Assembly (NCBI GenBank): GCA_024654525.1
Contig: JANLHI010000031.1
Coordinates: forward strand, 30,938-94,937
From: Patescibacteria group bacterium
GTDB lineage: Bacteria; Patescibacteria; Paceibacteria; UBA6257; 2-01-FULL-56-20
Direction: 5' to 3'
Length of the DNA: 64,000 nucleotides
Positions 43,805 through 54,383 of this stretch are shown piece after piece. The notes beneath the pieces are model-generated. The model searched no databases. It saw nothing but the letters and a program-made list of their open reading frames with translations, and was not told the origin of the DNA. Numbering within the stretch: position 1 is the first letter of the stretch; each line of letters opens with the position of its first letter. The translations under genes were made by a program, and so were the position numbers.

Positions 43805-46728
43805 GGTTTTGTCATGAGAAGGTTTTTAGGGTCTATTTTCTCATAGATTGATTCGGTGATAAAAGGCATAAAAGGATGCAATATGATAAGTGAGTCCATA
43901 AGGATGGAGTTGAGTATATGGCGTGCAACTTCTGCCTTTTCTCGTGTGGTTTTGTTGGGAATCTTGTGGGGTTTTGCGGGTGTACCATCTTCGGCAAGCG
44001 GGGGGGTTACTTTCTGGAGTTTGGGTTTATAATGTTCGATGATCGTGTCTGCAAACGTGTGCCAGACATAGTGATATGCCTTTTCGGCGGCGAGGTGAAC
44101 TTCAAACTTTTCGATATGTTTTCCGACTTCTGTTTTTATTTTCTTCGCTTCCGCAAGAAATTTTTTATCTGTTGCGGTGAATTTATATTTTTTTGGAATT
44201 TGATACGCGGGTGGGTGAGTGGAATCATGAATTTCCGTTTTATTTTGATACATCAAAATAAAACGCGCTATATTCCACAACTTTGTGGCAAAATTACGAT
44301 AACCTCGAATTTTATCCTCGGAGATGAGTATATCGTTTCCGGCAGTGTTTCCCATGACGAGTGCCATGCGCACCGCGTCGGTGCCATATTCTTCGGCGAC
44401 ACCAAGCGGGTCGATTACGTTGCCTTTTGACTTTGACATTTTTTGACGATCTTTATCACGTACAAGACCGTGGAGATATACGGTACGAAAGGGGACTTCT
44501 CCCGTGCGATAGAGTCCGAACATTATCATGCGTGCCACCCAGAAGAAAAGAATGTCGTGTCCCGTTTCCATCACGCTTGTCGGATAAAATGTTTTGAGGT
44601 CTTTGCTTGTAGTAGGAATCCTTACTCCTTGTTCCTTATTCTTTGTTTCTTGAGACGCTAAAAGTGTTGCGAATGGCCATTGTCCTGAAGAAAACCATGT
44701 GTCGAATACGTCCGGGTCTTGTTCGTAAAGATCATTCTTGCATTTCAGGCAGGGATCAAGAATATCGAATTCGGTAAATCCTGACTTCTCGCTTTGACGA
44801 GCAATCATTTGCTCCATACTCCATTTTTTAGTGCGCTTGAGAATGGCGTGAATGGTTTCGATGTGCGTCACTATCACGATATTTTTATGTCGGTGCGTGG
44901 TACGGTGTTCGCGAAACGCACTCCATGTACGTTCCTCGAAATCTTTAAAACTTTCGCCTCCCGGCGGGGCTTTTTCGTATGACTGAAATATGTCTCCGTA
45001 GAGCGCGCGTCTTTCGGTGTGGTACATGCCCTGTGCGATTCCCACATTTCTTCCGCGGAGTTCTTGTGCGGGAATAATACGTGCGTTGGTGCCGTGCGCG
45101 ATGATTTCCGCGGTGTGCCGTGCGCGGTGAAGATCGGAAGTGATAATTGCCTCAATTTTCCATGCGCGGAGTCGTGTGGCGAGGGTTCCTGCATAAGCAA
45201 TGCCCGCGTTGTTTAAGGGGGGATTTGCATGTCCATGCCCGCGTTCTTCCTTGTTCCAGTCCGTTTCGCCATGACGCACTAAAAACAATTTCGCTTTCGG
45301 AGTAGCGTTTACTTTTATTTCGCCACAAGAGGCGCAGAACCATGCAGGAATACGGATTCCCCACACGATTTGGCGTGAGATGTTCCAGTCGCGGATATTT
45401 TCCATCCAGTGAAGAAGTATCTTTTTTGCATGTGTCGGATGAAATTTCATTTTCCCCGATGTTGCCGCTTTGACCGCCATGTCACGGAGTGACACTCCGT
45501 GATGGTGGATTTTGTTCGCGGGCAGGCGGTTCGTTTTTTGAGCCTGTGTTTTTAGGGCGCGTGTCATTCGCACGAACCATTGTTTTTTGATTTGCGGTTC
45601 AATGAGTGTATTGCACTTATAGCATGCGCGAACTGTATGGCGGTACGCTTCATCGGTACGCGCAAGAAGTCCTTTAAGTCGCAGTTTTTCCACAATCTTC
45701 GGGCGCGCCTCAAGTATTTTCATTCCTGCGAACTCGCCGGCAATAGGAAGGAGCCGTCCGCGTTCATCAATAACCTGTTCTTTATCGAGTCCGTGGCGCA
45801 TGGCAATGTCAAAGTCTACGGTACTGTGCCATGGAGTGATAGTCATCACACCGCTCCCGAACTCCATATCCATTGCTTCATCCTTAATGATGGTTGCGGT
45901 AAGAGGACCGTTAATCCACTCAAGATGAAGTTGTTCGCCGTTTTTGTATTCTTTATATCGCGTATCATCCGGGTGCATTACCACGTACTTATCGCCGAAT
46001 TTTGTTTCGGGACGCGCGGTGCCGATGGTGAAGGGTCCATAACGGAAATAATAGAACGAATCGGTGCGTTCTATGTCTTTAATCTCCAAATCGGAGAGGG
46101 AGGTTTGATGTTTCGGACACCAACTGATAATGCCGGCATCTCGTTCCACAAGCCCATCGCGATACATTTTTTCGAATGTGTCGTACACGATTCTTACAAT
46201 ATCGGGATCAAGAGTGAACTTTTCCCGTGACCAGTCGCATGAAGCGCCGAGTTTGCGAAGCTGGGATTCCATAACTTTCTTGTTCTGTTGGGTAAAGTCC
46301 CAGATTTCTTTCCAGAGCGTTTCCCTGTCCATCGCAAATCGGTTGCGCCCTTCTTTCTCGAGTTTCTTATCGAATACCACCTGGGTTTCGAAACCCGCGT
46401 GATCCGCACCCGGAAGCCAGAGCGTTTTCTTGCCTTTCATACGCGCATAGCGCGTCATAATGTCCTGAAGTGTCACAAACACCGCGTGCCCCAAATGAAG
46501 CGAGCCATTCGCGTTCGGAGGGGGCATGATAATCGTAAAAGGATCTTCTCTTTTTGCGGAAGAGGTAAGCTTGGAATTTTTAGTGAGGGATTTGCTTTTT
46601 TTTACTCCTCGCTCCTTATTCTTTGTCGCTAAGTTGTCCGGATTAAAATATCCCGATGACTCCCATTTTTTATAAATAGCGTCTTCAATCGCTTTATGAT
46701 TATAGCGAGGGTCGAGTGGTTCGTGCAT
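43798..46728 (-). CDS. valS: Valyl-tRNA synthetase with inserted histidine-phosphatase domain
   Basis: A 976-residue class I synthetase. HIGH is HLGHA (78-82), the editing domain spans ~200-350, and KMSKS is at 763-767. A zinc knuckle normally links CxxC pairs over ~15 residues (WFCASC at 464-468 to CLKC at 660-663). Here ~180 residues between them form a complete histidine phosphatase: LFLVRHGETDWN (RHGE 485-488), ITSDLHRARHTAEII, PPGGESFKDFEER and the second His in IVIVTHIETIHAIL (His622). Two further short insertions (~33-58 and ~695-706) are encoded by near-identical low-complexity words. The C-terminal coiled-coil arm is missing. Role of the phosphatase unknown. Confidence 0.95.
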   Translation of the reverse strand: MHEPLDPRYNHKAIEDAIYKKWESSGYFNPDNLATKNKERGVKKSKSLTKNSKLTSSAKREDPFTIIMPPPNANGSLHLGHAVFVTLQDIMTRYARMKGKKTLWLPGADHAGFETQVVFDKKLEKEGRNRFAMDRETLWKEIWDFTQQNKKVMESQLRKLGASCDWSREKFTLDPDIVRIVYDTFEKMYRDGLVERDAGIISWCPKHQTSLSDLEIKDIERTDSFYYFRYGPFTIGTARPETKFGDKYVVMHPDDTRYKEYKNGEQLHLEWINGPLTATIIKDEAMDMEFGSGVMTITPWHSTVDFDIAMRHGLDKEQVIDERGRLLPIAGEFAGMKILEARPKIVEKLRLKGLLARTDEAYRHTVRACYKCNTLIEPQIKKQWFVRMTRALKTQAQKTNRLPANKIHHHGVSLRDMAVKAATSGKMKFHPTHAKKILLHWMENIRDWNISRQIVWGIRIPAWFCASCGEIKVNATPKAKLFLVRHGETDWNKEERGHGHANPPLNNAGIAYAGTLATRLRAWKIEAIITSDLHRARHTAEIIAHGTNARIIPAQELRGRNVGIAQGMYHTERRALYGDIFQSYEKAPPGGESFKDFEERTWSAFREHRTTHRHKNIVIVTHIETIHAILKRTKKWSMEQMIARQSEKSGFTEFDILDPCLKCKNDLYEQDPDVFDTWFSSGQWPFATLLASQETKNKEQGVRIPTTSKDLKTFYPTSVMETGHDILFFWVARMIMFGLYRTGEVPFRTVYLHGLVRDKDRQKMSKSKGNVIDPLGVAEEYGTDAVRMALVMGNTAGNDILISEDKIRGYRNFATKLWNIARFILMYQNKTEIHDSTHPPAYQIPKKYKFTATDKKFLAEAKKIKTEVGKHIEKFEVHLAAEKAYHYVWHTFADTIIEHYKPKLQKVTPPLAEDGTPAKPHKIPNKTTREKAEVARHILNSILMDSLIILHPFMPFITESIYEKIDPKNLLMTKPW

Positions 46729-47024
46729 ATTGCATAAATTTTACCATATAGAAGTGAGAAATTTGTGGTTATTTATATATCATGGAACATTTCTTAGAGT
46801 AAATTTCACACTATGCGCAGAATTTGACAAGCTATAGTTTTGCTTGTATGATTTGCGCTAATGAATTTGCGTGCATCACGCGGATTTATGAAGCAGTTCG
46901 TTTACAATTGAAGGCGACTGTTTTGAAATAAATGTTTCTGTTGCAAGAATACACATCGGACATTGTGTAATGTTTTGGTGGGAGATTGTGTTTTTGCGAT
47001 GGAACAAATTGGAGGAAAGTATTA
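46729..47024. other. Intergenic region with promoter and long leader
   Basis: 296 bases between divergent valS and gene 47025. It contains the promoter at 46825-46853 and, after it, ~165 bases of untranslated leader with no recognisable riboswitch or RNA family. Confidence 0.5.
46825..46853 (+). promoter_or_regulatory. Near-perfect sigma-70 promoter
   Basis: Consensus TTGACA (46825-46830), 17-base spacer, TATGAT (46848-46853). Transcription would start near 46860, about 165 bases before the start codon of gene 47025. Confidence 0.85.
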
Positions 47025-47615
47025 ATGAAAGTGTTTAAATTGGATTCTTCGGGCGCGCAATTTGCGATTCCCGAAGTAATGGCGCGTGAGCGCCGTTACG
47101 CATTCTTTCATGGAGGAAGTCTTGAATGTGGGAAATATTGCTTGCGCTTGAGCAAGACAGACTTCCCCATCACTCAAAAGAACGGGTGGTACAAAGAGGA
47201 GTTCGCGCTCCTTCCTTCAAAACCACCTCAATGGGATGAGGTGGGGAATGAACTTCGCGTGATGAAGAGAAGTAAACTTCCCCCTACGGGGGAATGCATT
47301 GTGTTGCTCAACACCACGAGCGTACAACACAGCAGAGGAGGAATGCTCCATTCATGGAACGCTGGCGTGAAGGTGTTGGGTAAGGGAGTAGATGTGAAGC
47401 CGATGCACGAAGGAAATAAGGCTGCACGAAAATCGGTGGAAATCGAATACCCAATCCTTGCGTGTTCTCATGGCGCAGAGTTTGCATGGGAGTGCGAGGG
47501 ACGAGATTACCATGCACAATGGGATGGTGCCATATGGCAGGTAACGGAAGAAATACCGATGTTACCGATGCATGGCGAAAGCCACCTTGCAACACGGGGA
47601 TTTCTCCGTTTCTAG
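47025..47615 (+). CDS. Hypothetical protein
   Basis: A 196-residue soluble protein, not recognised. Beta-rich, with segments ARERRYAFFHGGSLECGKYCLRLSKTDFP and ECIVLLNTTSVQHSRGG and several Cys, His and Trp. ATG 47025 is preceded by GGAGGAAAG, the strongest Shine-Dalgarno sequence noted in this window, and by a near-consensus promoter, so it is probably well expressed. It ends in the hairpin that forms the left part of the repeat unit next to the PaaX/Cas2-like gene. Confidence 0.65.
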   Translation: MKVFKLDSSGAQFAIPEVMARERRYAFFHGGSLECGKYCLRLSKTDFPITQKNGWYKEEFALLPSKPPQWDEVGNELRVMKRSKLPPTGECIVLLNTTSVQHSRGGMLHSWNAGVKVLGKGVDVKPMHEGNKAARKSVEIEYPILACSHGAEFAWECEGRDYHAQWDGAIWQVTEEIPMLPMHGESHLATRGFLRF

Positions 47616-47678
47616 GTCTGTGGTTTTCGGGGGTACGGCTCCTTATGAGTCAAAAGGGAAAACAGCAAAATCTAAACT

Positions 47679-47719
47679 ACGGCTCGGAACAACAATGTTC
47701 CGAGCCGTGTTACTTTTTT
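47679..47719 (+). terminator. Hairpin with T tract, first copy of a repeated unit
   Basis: ACGGCTCGGAAC-AACAAT-GTTCCGAGCCGT followed by GTTACTTTTTT. A second copy lies at 60828-60857 at the same distance from a copy of the palindrome, so this hairpin is part of a repeat unit of about 93 bases as well as a likely terminator of gene 47025. Confidence 0.85.
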
Positions 47720-47733
47720 ACCTCAAATCTCCA

Positions 47734-47773
47734 ATTGTCATAAATAAACGCCATGGCGTTTATTTATGACAAT
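47734..47773. repeat. 40-bp perfect palindrome, copy 1
   Basis: Core GTCATAAATAAACGCC plus its complement (47737-47770, 34 bp), extended by ATT/AAT to 40 bp. It overlaps the presumed promoter of the PaaX/Cas2-like gene and ends 21 bases before its likely start codon. Further copies are at 48378-48417 and 60883-60920. Confidence 0.95.
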
Positions 47774-47794
47774 ATGATATGTTATCTTGTGTAT

Positions 47795-48349
47795 ATGCCG
47801 AGGGGTATCGGGAAGATTCAGAAAAAAGTATTGCTGTTGTTGCAAGGGGGTTTTGCGCTTGGACTTGCGAGTTCTCCTCAAAAACAACTCAAGGTTCTCA
47901 AAGGTATTAAGAAAGAATGGGATGCGATTGATAGAAGATCGCTCTATCAAACAATTCGGAGTCTCTATCGCAGTGAGTTGATTGATTTTCGAGATAGAGG
48001 AAAAGGAAGAGTGGACATGGTACTTACGAAGCAGGGAGCGCGTAGGGCATTGAGTTTTAACCTTGATACGCTCTCTATAAAGCGACCGATACGGTGGGAT
48101 AAAAAGTGGAGAATTGTTTGTTTCGATATACCAAAAGAACAAAAAAGAGCACGGGACGCTTTGCGATCTCACTTGTTGCGTCTTGGATTTTATCCTTTCC
48201 AAAAAAGCATTTTCATATTTCCTTATTCTTGCAACGACGAACTTGATTTTTTGATTGAGATTTACGAAGTGAGGGCGTATGTGCGGCAAATCGTTGCAGA
48301 AGAGATAGATAACGCACTACATCTCAAAACTATATTTCATATCTCCTAA
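47795..48349 (+). CDS. PaaX-like/Cas2-like regulator 2
   Basis: 184 residues from ATG 47795 (MPRGIGKIQKKVLLLL), which aligns with the start of its paralogue at 11588. ATG 47753 inside the palindrome and ATG 47774 would extend it. Residues ~8-90 are winged-helix-like (WDAIDRRSLYQTIRSLYRSELID). Residues ~108-184 are Cas2-like, with FDIP (beta1 Asp) and GFYPFQKSIFIFPYSC. It is probably a DNA-binding repressor. Palindrome copies stand directly before and after the gene, and a broken copy of hairpin, palindrome and 36 coding bases lies at 60828-60956. No cas genes or CRISPR array are present. Confidence 0.8.
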   Translation: MPRGIGKIQKKVLLLLQGGFALGLASSPQKQLKVLKGIKKEWDAIDRRSLYQTIRSLYRSELIDFRDRGKGRVDMVLTKQGARRALSFNLDTLSIKRPIRWDKKWRIVCFDIPKEQKRARDALRSHLLRLGFYPFQKSIFIFPYSCNDELDFLIEIYEVRAYVRQIVAEEIDNALHLKTIFHIS

Positions 48350-48377
48350 TATTTGCGTTGAAGATGTGGTGTGTATA

Positions 48378-48417
48378 CCTGTCATAAATAAACGCCATGG
48401 CGTTTATTTATGACAGG
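48378..48417. repeat. 40-bp perfect palindrome, copy 2
   Basis: The same 34-bp core as copy 1 (48381-48414), but the outer three bases are CCT/AGG instead of ATT/AAT, so symmetry is kept by paired changes. It lies between the converging PaaX/Cas2-like gene and tsaD. Confidence 0.95.
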
Positions 48418-48431
48418 GAGGTAGGATGGGT

Positions 48432-49568
48432 TTATATATTCAGGTTTCCTTGCGCTTCCAGCCTATATTTCTTTCTGGGGGTTTTGCGGAGGATGGACAT
48501 ATATCCCGCAACGGCAATCATCGCGGCGTTGTCGGTGTTATATTCTTTTTCGGGAGCAATAAATTGCGTTCCGATTTTTTTTGCCTCGCGCTGAAGCATC
48601 TTACGAAGTGTTTTGTTCGAGGCGACGCCTCCGGAGAGCATTATGGATTTTGCGCCGAATTCCCTTGCGGCACGGATAGTTTTTTTGACAAGGACGTCAA
48701 GTGCGGCGGATTGGAAGGAAGCAGCGACATCGCGAATTTTGAATGTGGGTTTATTCGATATTCCATATTCGATATTCCCTATTCCATTTTTTTTCTCCCG
48801 CAAAAAATAAAGCACTGCAGTTTTCAATCCCGAAAAGCTGAAGTCGTAGTTTTTTTGGTCGATCATGGGACGGGGAAATTCGATTGCACAGGGATTTCCT
48901 TGTGCGGAATGTTTTTCGATTTCCGGTCCGCCGGGGTAAGAAAATCCCAATATTCGCGCAACTTTATCGAACGCTTCTCCTACGGCATCATCGCGTGTTT
49001 CGCCGATCTTTTTCCAATGATACAAGTCTTTCACAAGGAGAAGAATGGTGTGTCCGCCGCTTACCAATAGCGAAATTGCGGGGAACATATCCGAATTACG
49101 AACAACGAATTTCGAATTCTGCTTTGGCAGAAGGAAACTGTATACGTGTCCTTCTAAATGATTTGCTCCCACGAGCGGAACTTTCTTCCCACTCATTTCT
49201 TCGTACTCCTTTTGAAGTTTTTGCGCGAAGGTGATTCCCGTCCATAATGCCGGTTCGAGTCCGGGGCCCACGGTTACGGTGATAAGATTGATTGCGGGGA
49301 GTGGGAAATAAGGAGTAGGAACTAAAGTCTTCTTCTCCTTTTTTCCCGCTCCTTTTTCCTTAATCCTTTTCCACAGGAGCGGAAGGTTTTTGAGGTGTTC
49401 TCGCTTTGCCAGATTTGGTACCACACCGCCGAAGGGCGCGTGGATTTTGATTTGAGAGGAAACGATATTTTTGATGACACGAAAGTGGGGATTGTGGGGT
49501 GTCCCTTTCGCTTCTATCAATGCAAGCGATGTTTCATCACAACTGGTTTCTATTCCGAGGATACGCAT
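48432..49568 (-). CDS. tsaD: tRNA threonylcarbamoyladenosine transferase TsaD
   Basis: A 378-residue ASKHA-fold protein that completes t6A37 on ANN-decoding tRNAs. ILGIETSCDETS, the metal site in NHLEGHVYS, LLVSGGHT, DDAVGEAFDKVARILG, LSGGVASNKTLR and the Asp in YNTDNAAMIA are conserved. Three short insertions coded by low-complexity words are visible: KGAGKKEKKTLVPTP (~49300-49370), KQNSKFVVRNSD (~49085-49121) and KNGIGNIEYGISNK (~48751-48791). All fall in loops between conserved blocks. Confidence 0.95.
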   Translation of the reverse strand: MRILGIETSCDETSLALIEAKGTPHNPHFRVIKNIVSSQIKIHAPFGGVVPNLAKREHLKNLPLLWKRIKEKGAGKKEKKTLVPTPYFPLPAINLITVTVGPGLEPALWTGITFAQKLQKEYEEMSGKKVPLVGANHLEGHVYSFLLPKQNSKFVVRNSDMFPAISLLVSGGHTILLLVKDLYHWKKIGETRDDAVGEAFDKVARILGFSYPGGPEIEKHSAQGNPCAIEFPRPMIDQKNYDFSFSGLKTAVLYFLREKKNGIGNIEYGISNKPTFKIRDVAASFQSAALDVLVKKTIRAAREFGAKSIMLSGGVASNKTLRKMLQREAKKIGTQFIAPEKEYNTDNAAMIAVAGYMSILRKTPRKKYRLEAQGNLNI

Positions 49569-49671
49569 GTTATTTGATAAAACGATTCAAAATATCCAAA
49601 ACCGGAAATTATCACTCTTACCCCGTAGTTCCGCCGAAGTGGAGCGTTACGAGGTTTCTGTTCCGAAAATA

Positions 49672-49731
49672 TGCATGAAACCTATAACCGATGTAAGTTA
49701 TAAGTCATCAGTTATTGGTTACTTGCGGTGT
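49672..49731. repeat. Dispersed TAAC/ATAAG word tract after atpC
   Basis: Contains CTATAACCGATGTAAGTTATAAGTCATCAGTTATTGG, broken here into words of the same type as those at 42507-42540, 53938-54005, 18214-18240 and 24233-24262. It probably belongs to a degenerate dispersed repeat class. Confidence 0.5.
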
Positions 49732-49971
49732 TTCATCCGCCAATATTCGCGTGGTGTTTTCCGCAGTTACTTCAATAAATCCTTTTCCTGTCGGAATATA
49801 GTGGTCATTATGTTCAGTGTCAATAATTTTTAGGATGCCGGGTTTAAAGGTCGCAATAAGCGGTTCATGTTGGTCGAGGACGGTAATTTCACCGCCATCA
49901 GTCGCACATGTTACCGATAAGGCATCACCTTCAAAAAGAATTTCTTTAAGAGAATATACAGAAAGTTTCAT
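49708..49971 (-). CDS. atpC: ATP synthase epsilon subunit, short form
   Basis: 87 residues: the N-terminal beta-sandwich only (VYSLKEILFEGDALSVTCATDGGEITVLDQHEPLIATFKPG). The C-terminal two-helix domain that inhibits ATP hydrolysis in longer (~135 residue) epsilon subunits is absent. Last gene of the atp operon, 16 bases after atpD. Confidence 0.9.
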   Translation of the reverse strand: MKLSVYSLKEILFEGDALSVTCATDGGEITVLDQHEPLIATFKPGILKIIDTEHNDHYIPTGKGFIEVTAENTTRILADETPQVTNN

Positions 49972-49987
49972 GCTGTTTTCTATAGTG

Positions 49988-52352
<2,365 letters not shown>

Positions 52353-52404
52353 ATCGTAAAAATTTCAAAATCCGAATTGTTTTTTTGATACTTGGATTTT
52401 TAGT

Positions 52405-53931
52405 TTAGGTAGTTTTGATGTTTTCCATCGCTTTTTTAATTCGCGCTTCCACTTCCGGCTTTATGTCGTTTACTTCGCGTATCGGTTTTAAGATGTCATC
52501 TTCGTGGAGTTTTTCGATGGTATCCATAAAGGAATCTTTTGCCGCCTTTACTTCCGAAGGATCAAGGTGATTGAACGCATCTTGAAGAGTGACATAGAGA
52601 AGCACCACTTGTTGTTCAAAAGGAAGTGGTTGTTGGTCATCTTGTTTCAATATTTCCGTGATGACTTGTCCTCGGCGGATTTTTGCACGGGTTGCTTCGT
52701 CTACATCGGAGGCGAATTGAACGAATGCCTGAAGTTCGCGGAATTGGGAAAGTGCAAGCTTAAGTCCGCTCGCTGATTTCTTCATTGCCTTGGTTTGTGC
52801 GGCGGAACCCACACGCGACACCGAGAGTCCTACGTTTACCGCGGGGCGGACTCCTTGATAGAACAAGTTTGACTCAAGATAGATTTGGCCGTCGGTGATA
52901 GAAATGACATTTGTGGGAACGTACGCGGTGATGTCGCCGAGTTGCGTTTCAATAATGGGAAGTGCGGTAAGAGACCCCCCTCCTTTTTCTTTGGAAAGGC
53001 GTGCGGCGCGTTCAAGAAGTCGTGAGTGGAGATAAAAAATGTCTCCGGGATATGCTTCGCGACCGGGCGGACGGCGGAGAAGAAGCGATATCTGACGGTA
53101 TCCCCATGCGTGTTTTGAGAGGTCATCGTACACGACAAGAGCATCATCTCCTTTATCGCGGAAATATTCTCCTACTGCGCATCCCGCAAAGGGAGCAAGG
53201 TACCACGCGGAAGCAGGGGATGATCCCGGAGCGGAAACTACCACGGTATATTTCATTGCACCCGCTTTTTCGAGAAGTGCCACTATTCTTGCGATCTTCG
53301 CTTCTTTTTGGCCGATAGCAACATAGACACAGATGGGAGTCTTGCGAGTACCGTCATTTTTTTGATTCAGAATAGCATCAAGCGCCACGGCGGTTTTTCC
53401 CGTTTGACGGTCGCCGATAATAAGTTCTCGTTGTCCGCGTCCGATGGGAATCATGGAGTCAACCGCCAAGATTCCGGTGTGGAGAGGTGTATCAACCGGT
53501 TCACGCTCAAGAACGCCCGGTGATGGATTTTCAAGAAGATATCGTTTTCGTTCGTCTCCTTCTTTGAAAATTGGGCCCTTACCGTCGAGGGGGGCTCCCA
53601 AAGGATCGATAACGCGACCAATCATTGCGGGTCCTACCTCGATAGAAAGTACTTCGCCGGTGCCTTTCACCGTGTCGCCGGCTTTTACGTCCGCCGCATC
53701 GTCCAAGAGAAGAGCACCCACGGTTTCTTCTTCAAGGCTTAACGCCACTGCGCGACGTGGTCCTCCGTCAGTTTCAATAGTGAGCAATTCTTGACTCATC
53801 GCGGTGCGAAGTCCCGTGAATTTTACGATGCCGTCTCCCGCTTCAGTGACGCGTCCCACTGATTCCCATTTGGGGTCGTCGGTGAATCCCTCTATCTCTT
53901 TTTTAAGTTTTTCTATTATTTCGTGTGACAT
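52405..53931 (-). CDS. atpA: ATP synthase alpha subunit
   Basis: A 508-residue regulatory F1 subunit. Walker [35 protein letters not shown], and the arginine-finger region [19 protein letters not shown] are present, and the C-terminal helical domain is normal in length. It forms the alternating hexamer with AtpD. Confidence 0.97.
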   Translation of the reverse strand: MSHEIIEKLKKEIEGFTDDPKWESVGRVTEAGDGIVKFTGLRTAMSQELLTIETDGGPRRAVALSLEEETVGALLLDDAADVKAGDTVKGTGEVLSIEVGPAMIGRVIDPLGAPLDGKGPIFKEGDERKRYLLENPSPGVLEREPVDTPLHTGILAVDSMIPIGRGQRELIIGDRQTGKTAVALDAILNQKNDGTRKTPICVYVAIGQKEAKIARIVALLEKAGAMKYTVVVSAPGSSPASAWYLAPFAGCAVGEYFRDKGDDALVVYDDLSKHAWGYRQISLLLRRPPGREAYPGDIFYLHSRLLERAARLSKEKGGGSLTALPIIETQLGDITAYVPTNVISITDGQIYLESNLFYQGVRPAVNVGLSVSRVGSAAQTKAMKKSASGLKLALSQFRELQAFVQFASDVDEATRAKIRRGQVITEILKQDDQQPLPFEQQVVLLYVTLQDAFNHLDPSEVKAAKDSFMDTIEKLHEDDILKPIREVNDIKPEVEARIKKAMENIKTT

Positions 53932-54005
53932 GGTAATAACTAAAATAACTAATGACCTATGACTGATAACCTATAACGACTTTTTGTCATAAGTTATAAG
54001 TCATT
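53932..54005. repeat. Dispersed word tract with hairpin between atpH and atpA
   Basis: A run of ATAACTA, TGACCTATGACTGATAACC and its approximate complement GTCATAAGTTATAAGTCATT around TTTTT. The atp genes are otherwise tightly spaced, so this ~70-base spacer looks like inserted repeat sequence. Confidence 0.55.
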
Positions 54006-54378
54006 GGTCGGAAAATAATTTTTCCACCTTTCGTTTTAATGTTCCGTCAAATTGCAATGCATCATTCATAATCATTTTTACACCACCGATAAGTGTAGCG
54101 TCCGTTTTCTCCTCGATGGTGTCATGTGCGTGGAGAAAATGGCGAAACGAGGTGTGAAGTGACTTGAGCGGACGTGCGCTGATAAATGTGATCTTTTTGG
54201 TGCCGTGTGTTTCATGAAGTATTTTCTCGGTTGCGGCAAGTATCTTTGATCCCTGATGCTGATTACCGTTTTTTATGATGAGATCGGCAAAATTCTTTAT
54301 GAACTTATTTTCTTGATGCGGGTGTTCCGCGACGGCGGCGCAGAATGCTTTTGCGTAGTGATTGGGGGAATACTTCAT
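54001..54378 (-). CDS. atpH: ATP synthase delta subunit, short
   Basis: A 125-residue protein in the atpH position. The N-terminal YSPNHYAKAFCAAVAEHP and C-terminal DATLIGGVKMIMNDALQFDGTLKRKVEKL match the delta/OSCP family, which joins F1 to the peripheral stalk. It is shorter than the usual ~175 residues because the N-terminal six-helix domain is reduced. Confidence 0.88.
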   Translation of the reverse strand: MKYSPNHYAKAFCAAVAEHPHQENKFIKNFADLIIKNGNQHQGSKILAATEKILHETHGTKKITFISARPLKSLHTSFRHFLHAHDTIEEKTDATLIGGVKMIMNDALQFDGTLKRKVEKLFSDQ

Positions 54379-54383
54379 TGTGC

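Noticed and set aside
45580..46230. 216-codon plus-strand frame
   Set aside because: Antisense shadow of valS.
47738..48289. 183-codon minus-strand frame running into the palindrome
   Set aside because: Antisense to the PaaX/Cas2-like gene, whose own frame matches its paralogue throughout.
47737..48414. CRISPR-like array from repeated palindromes
   Set aside because: The two copies are ~600 bases apart with a gene between them and no regular spacers.
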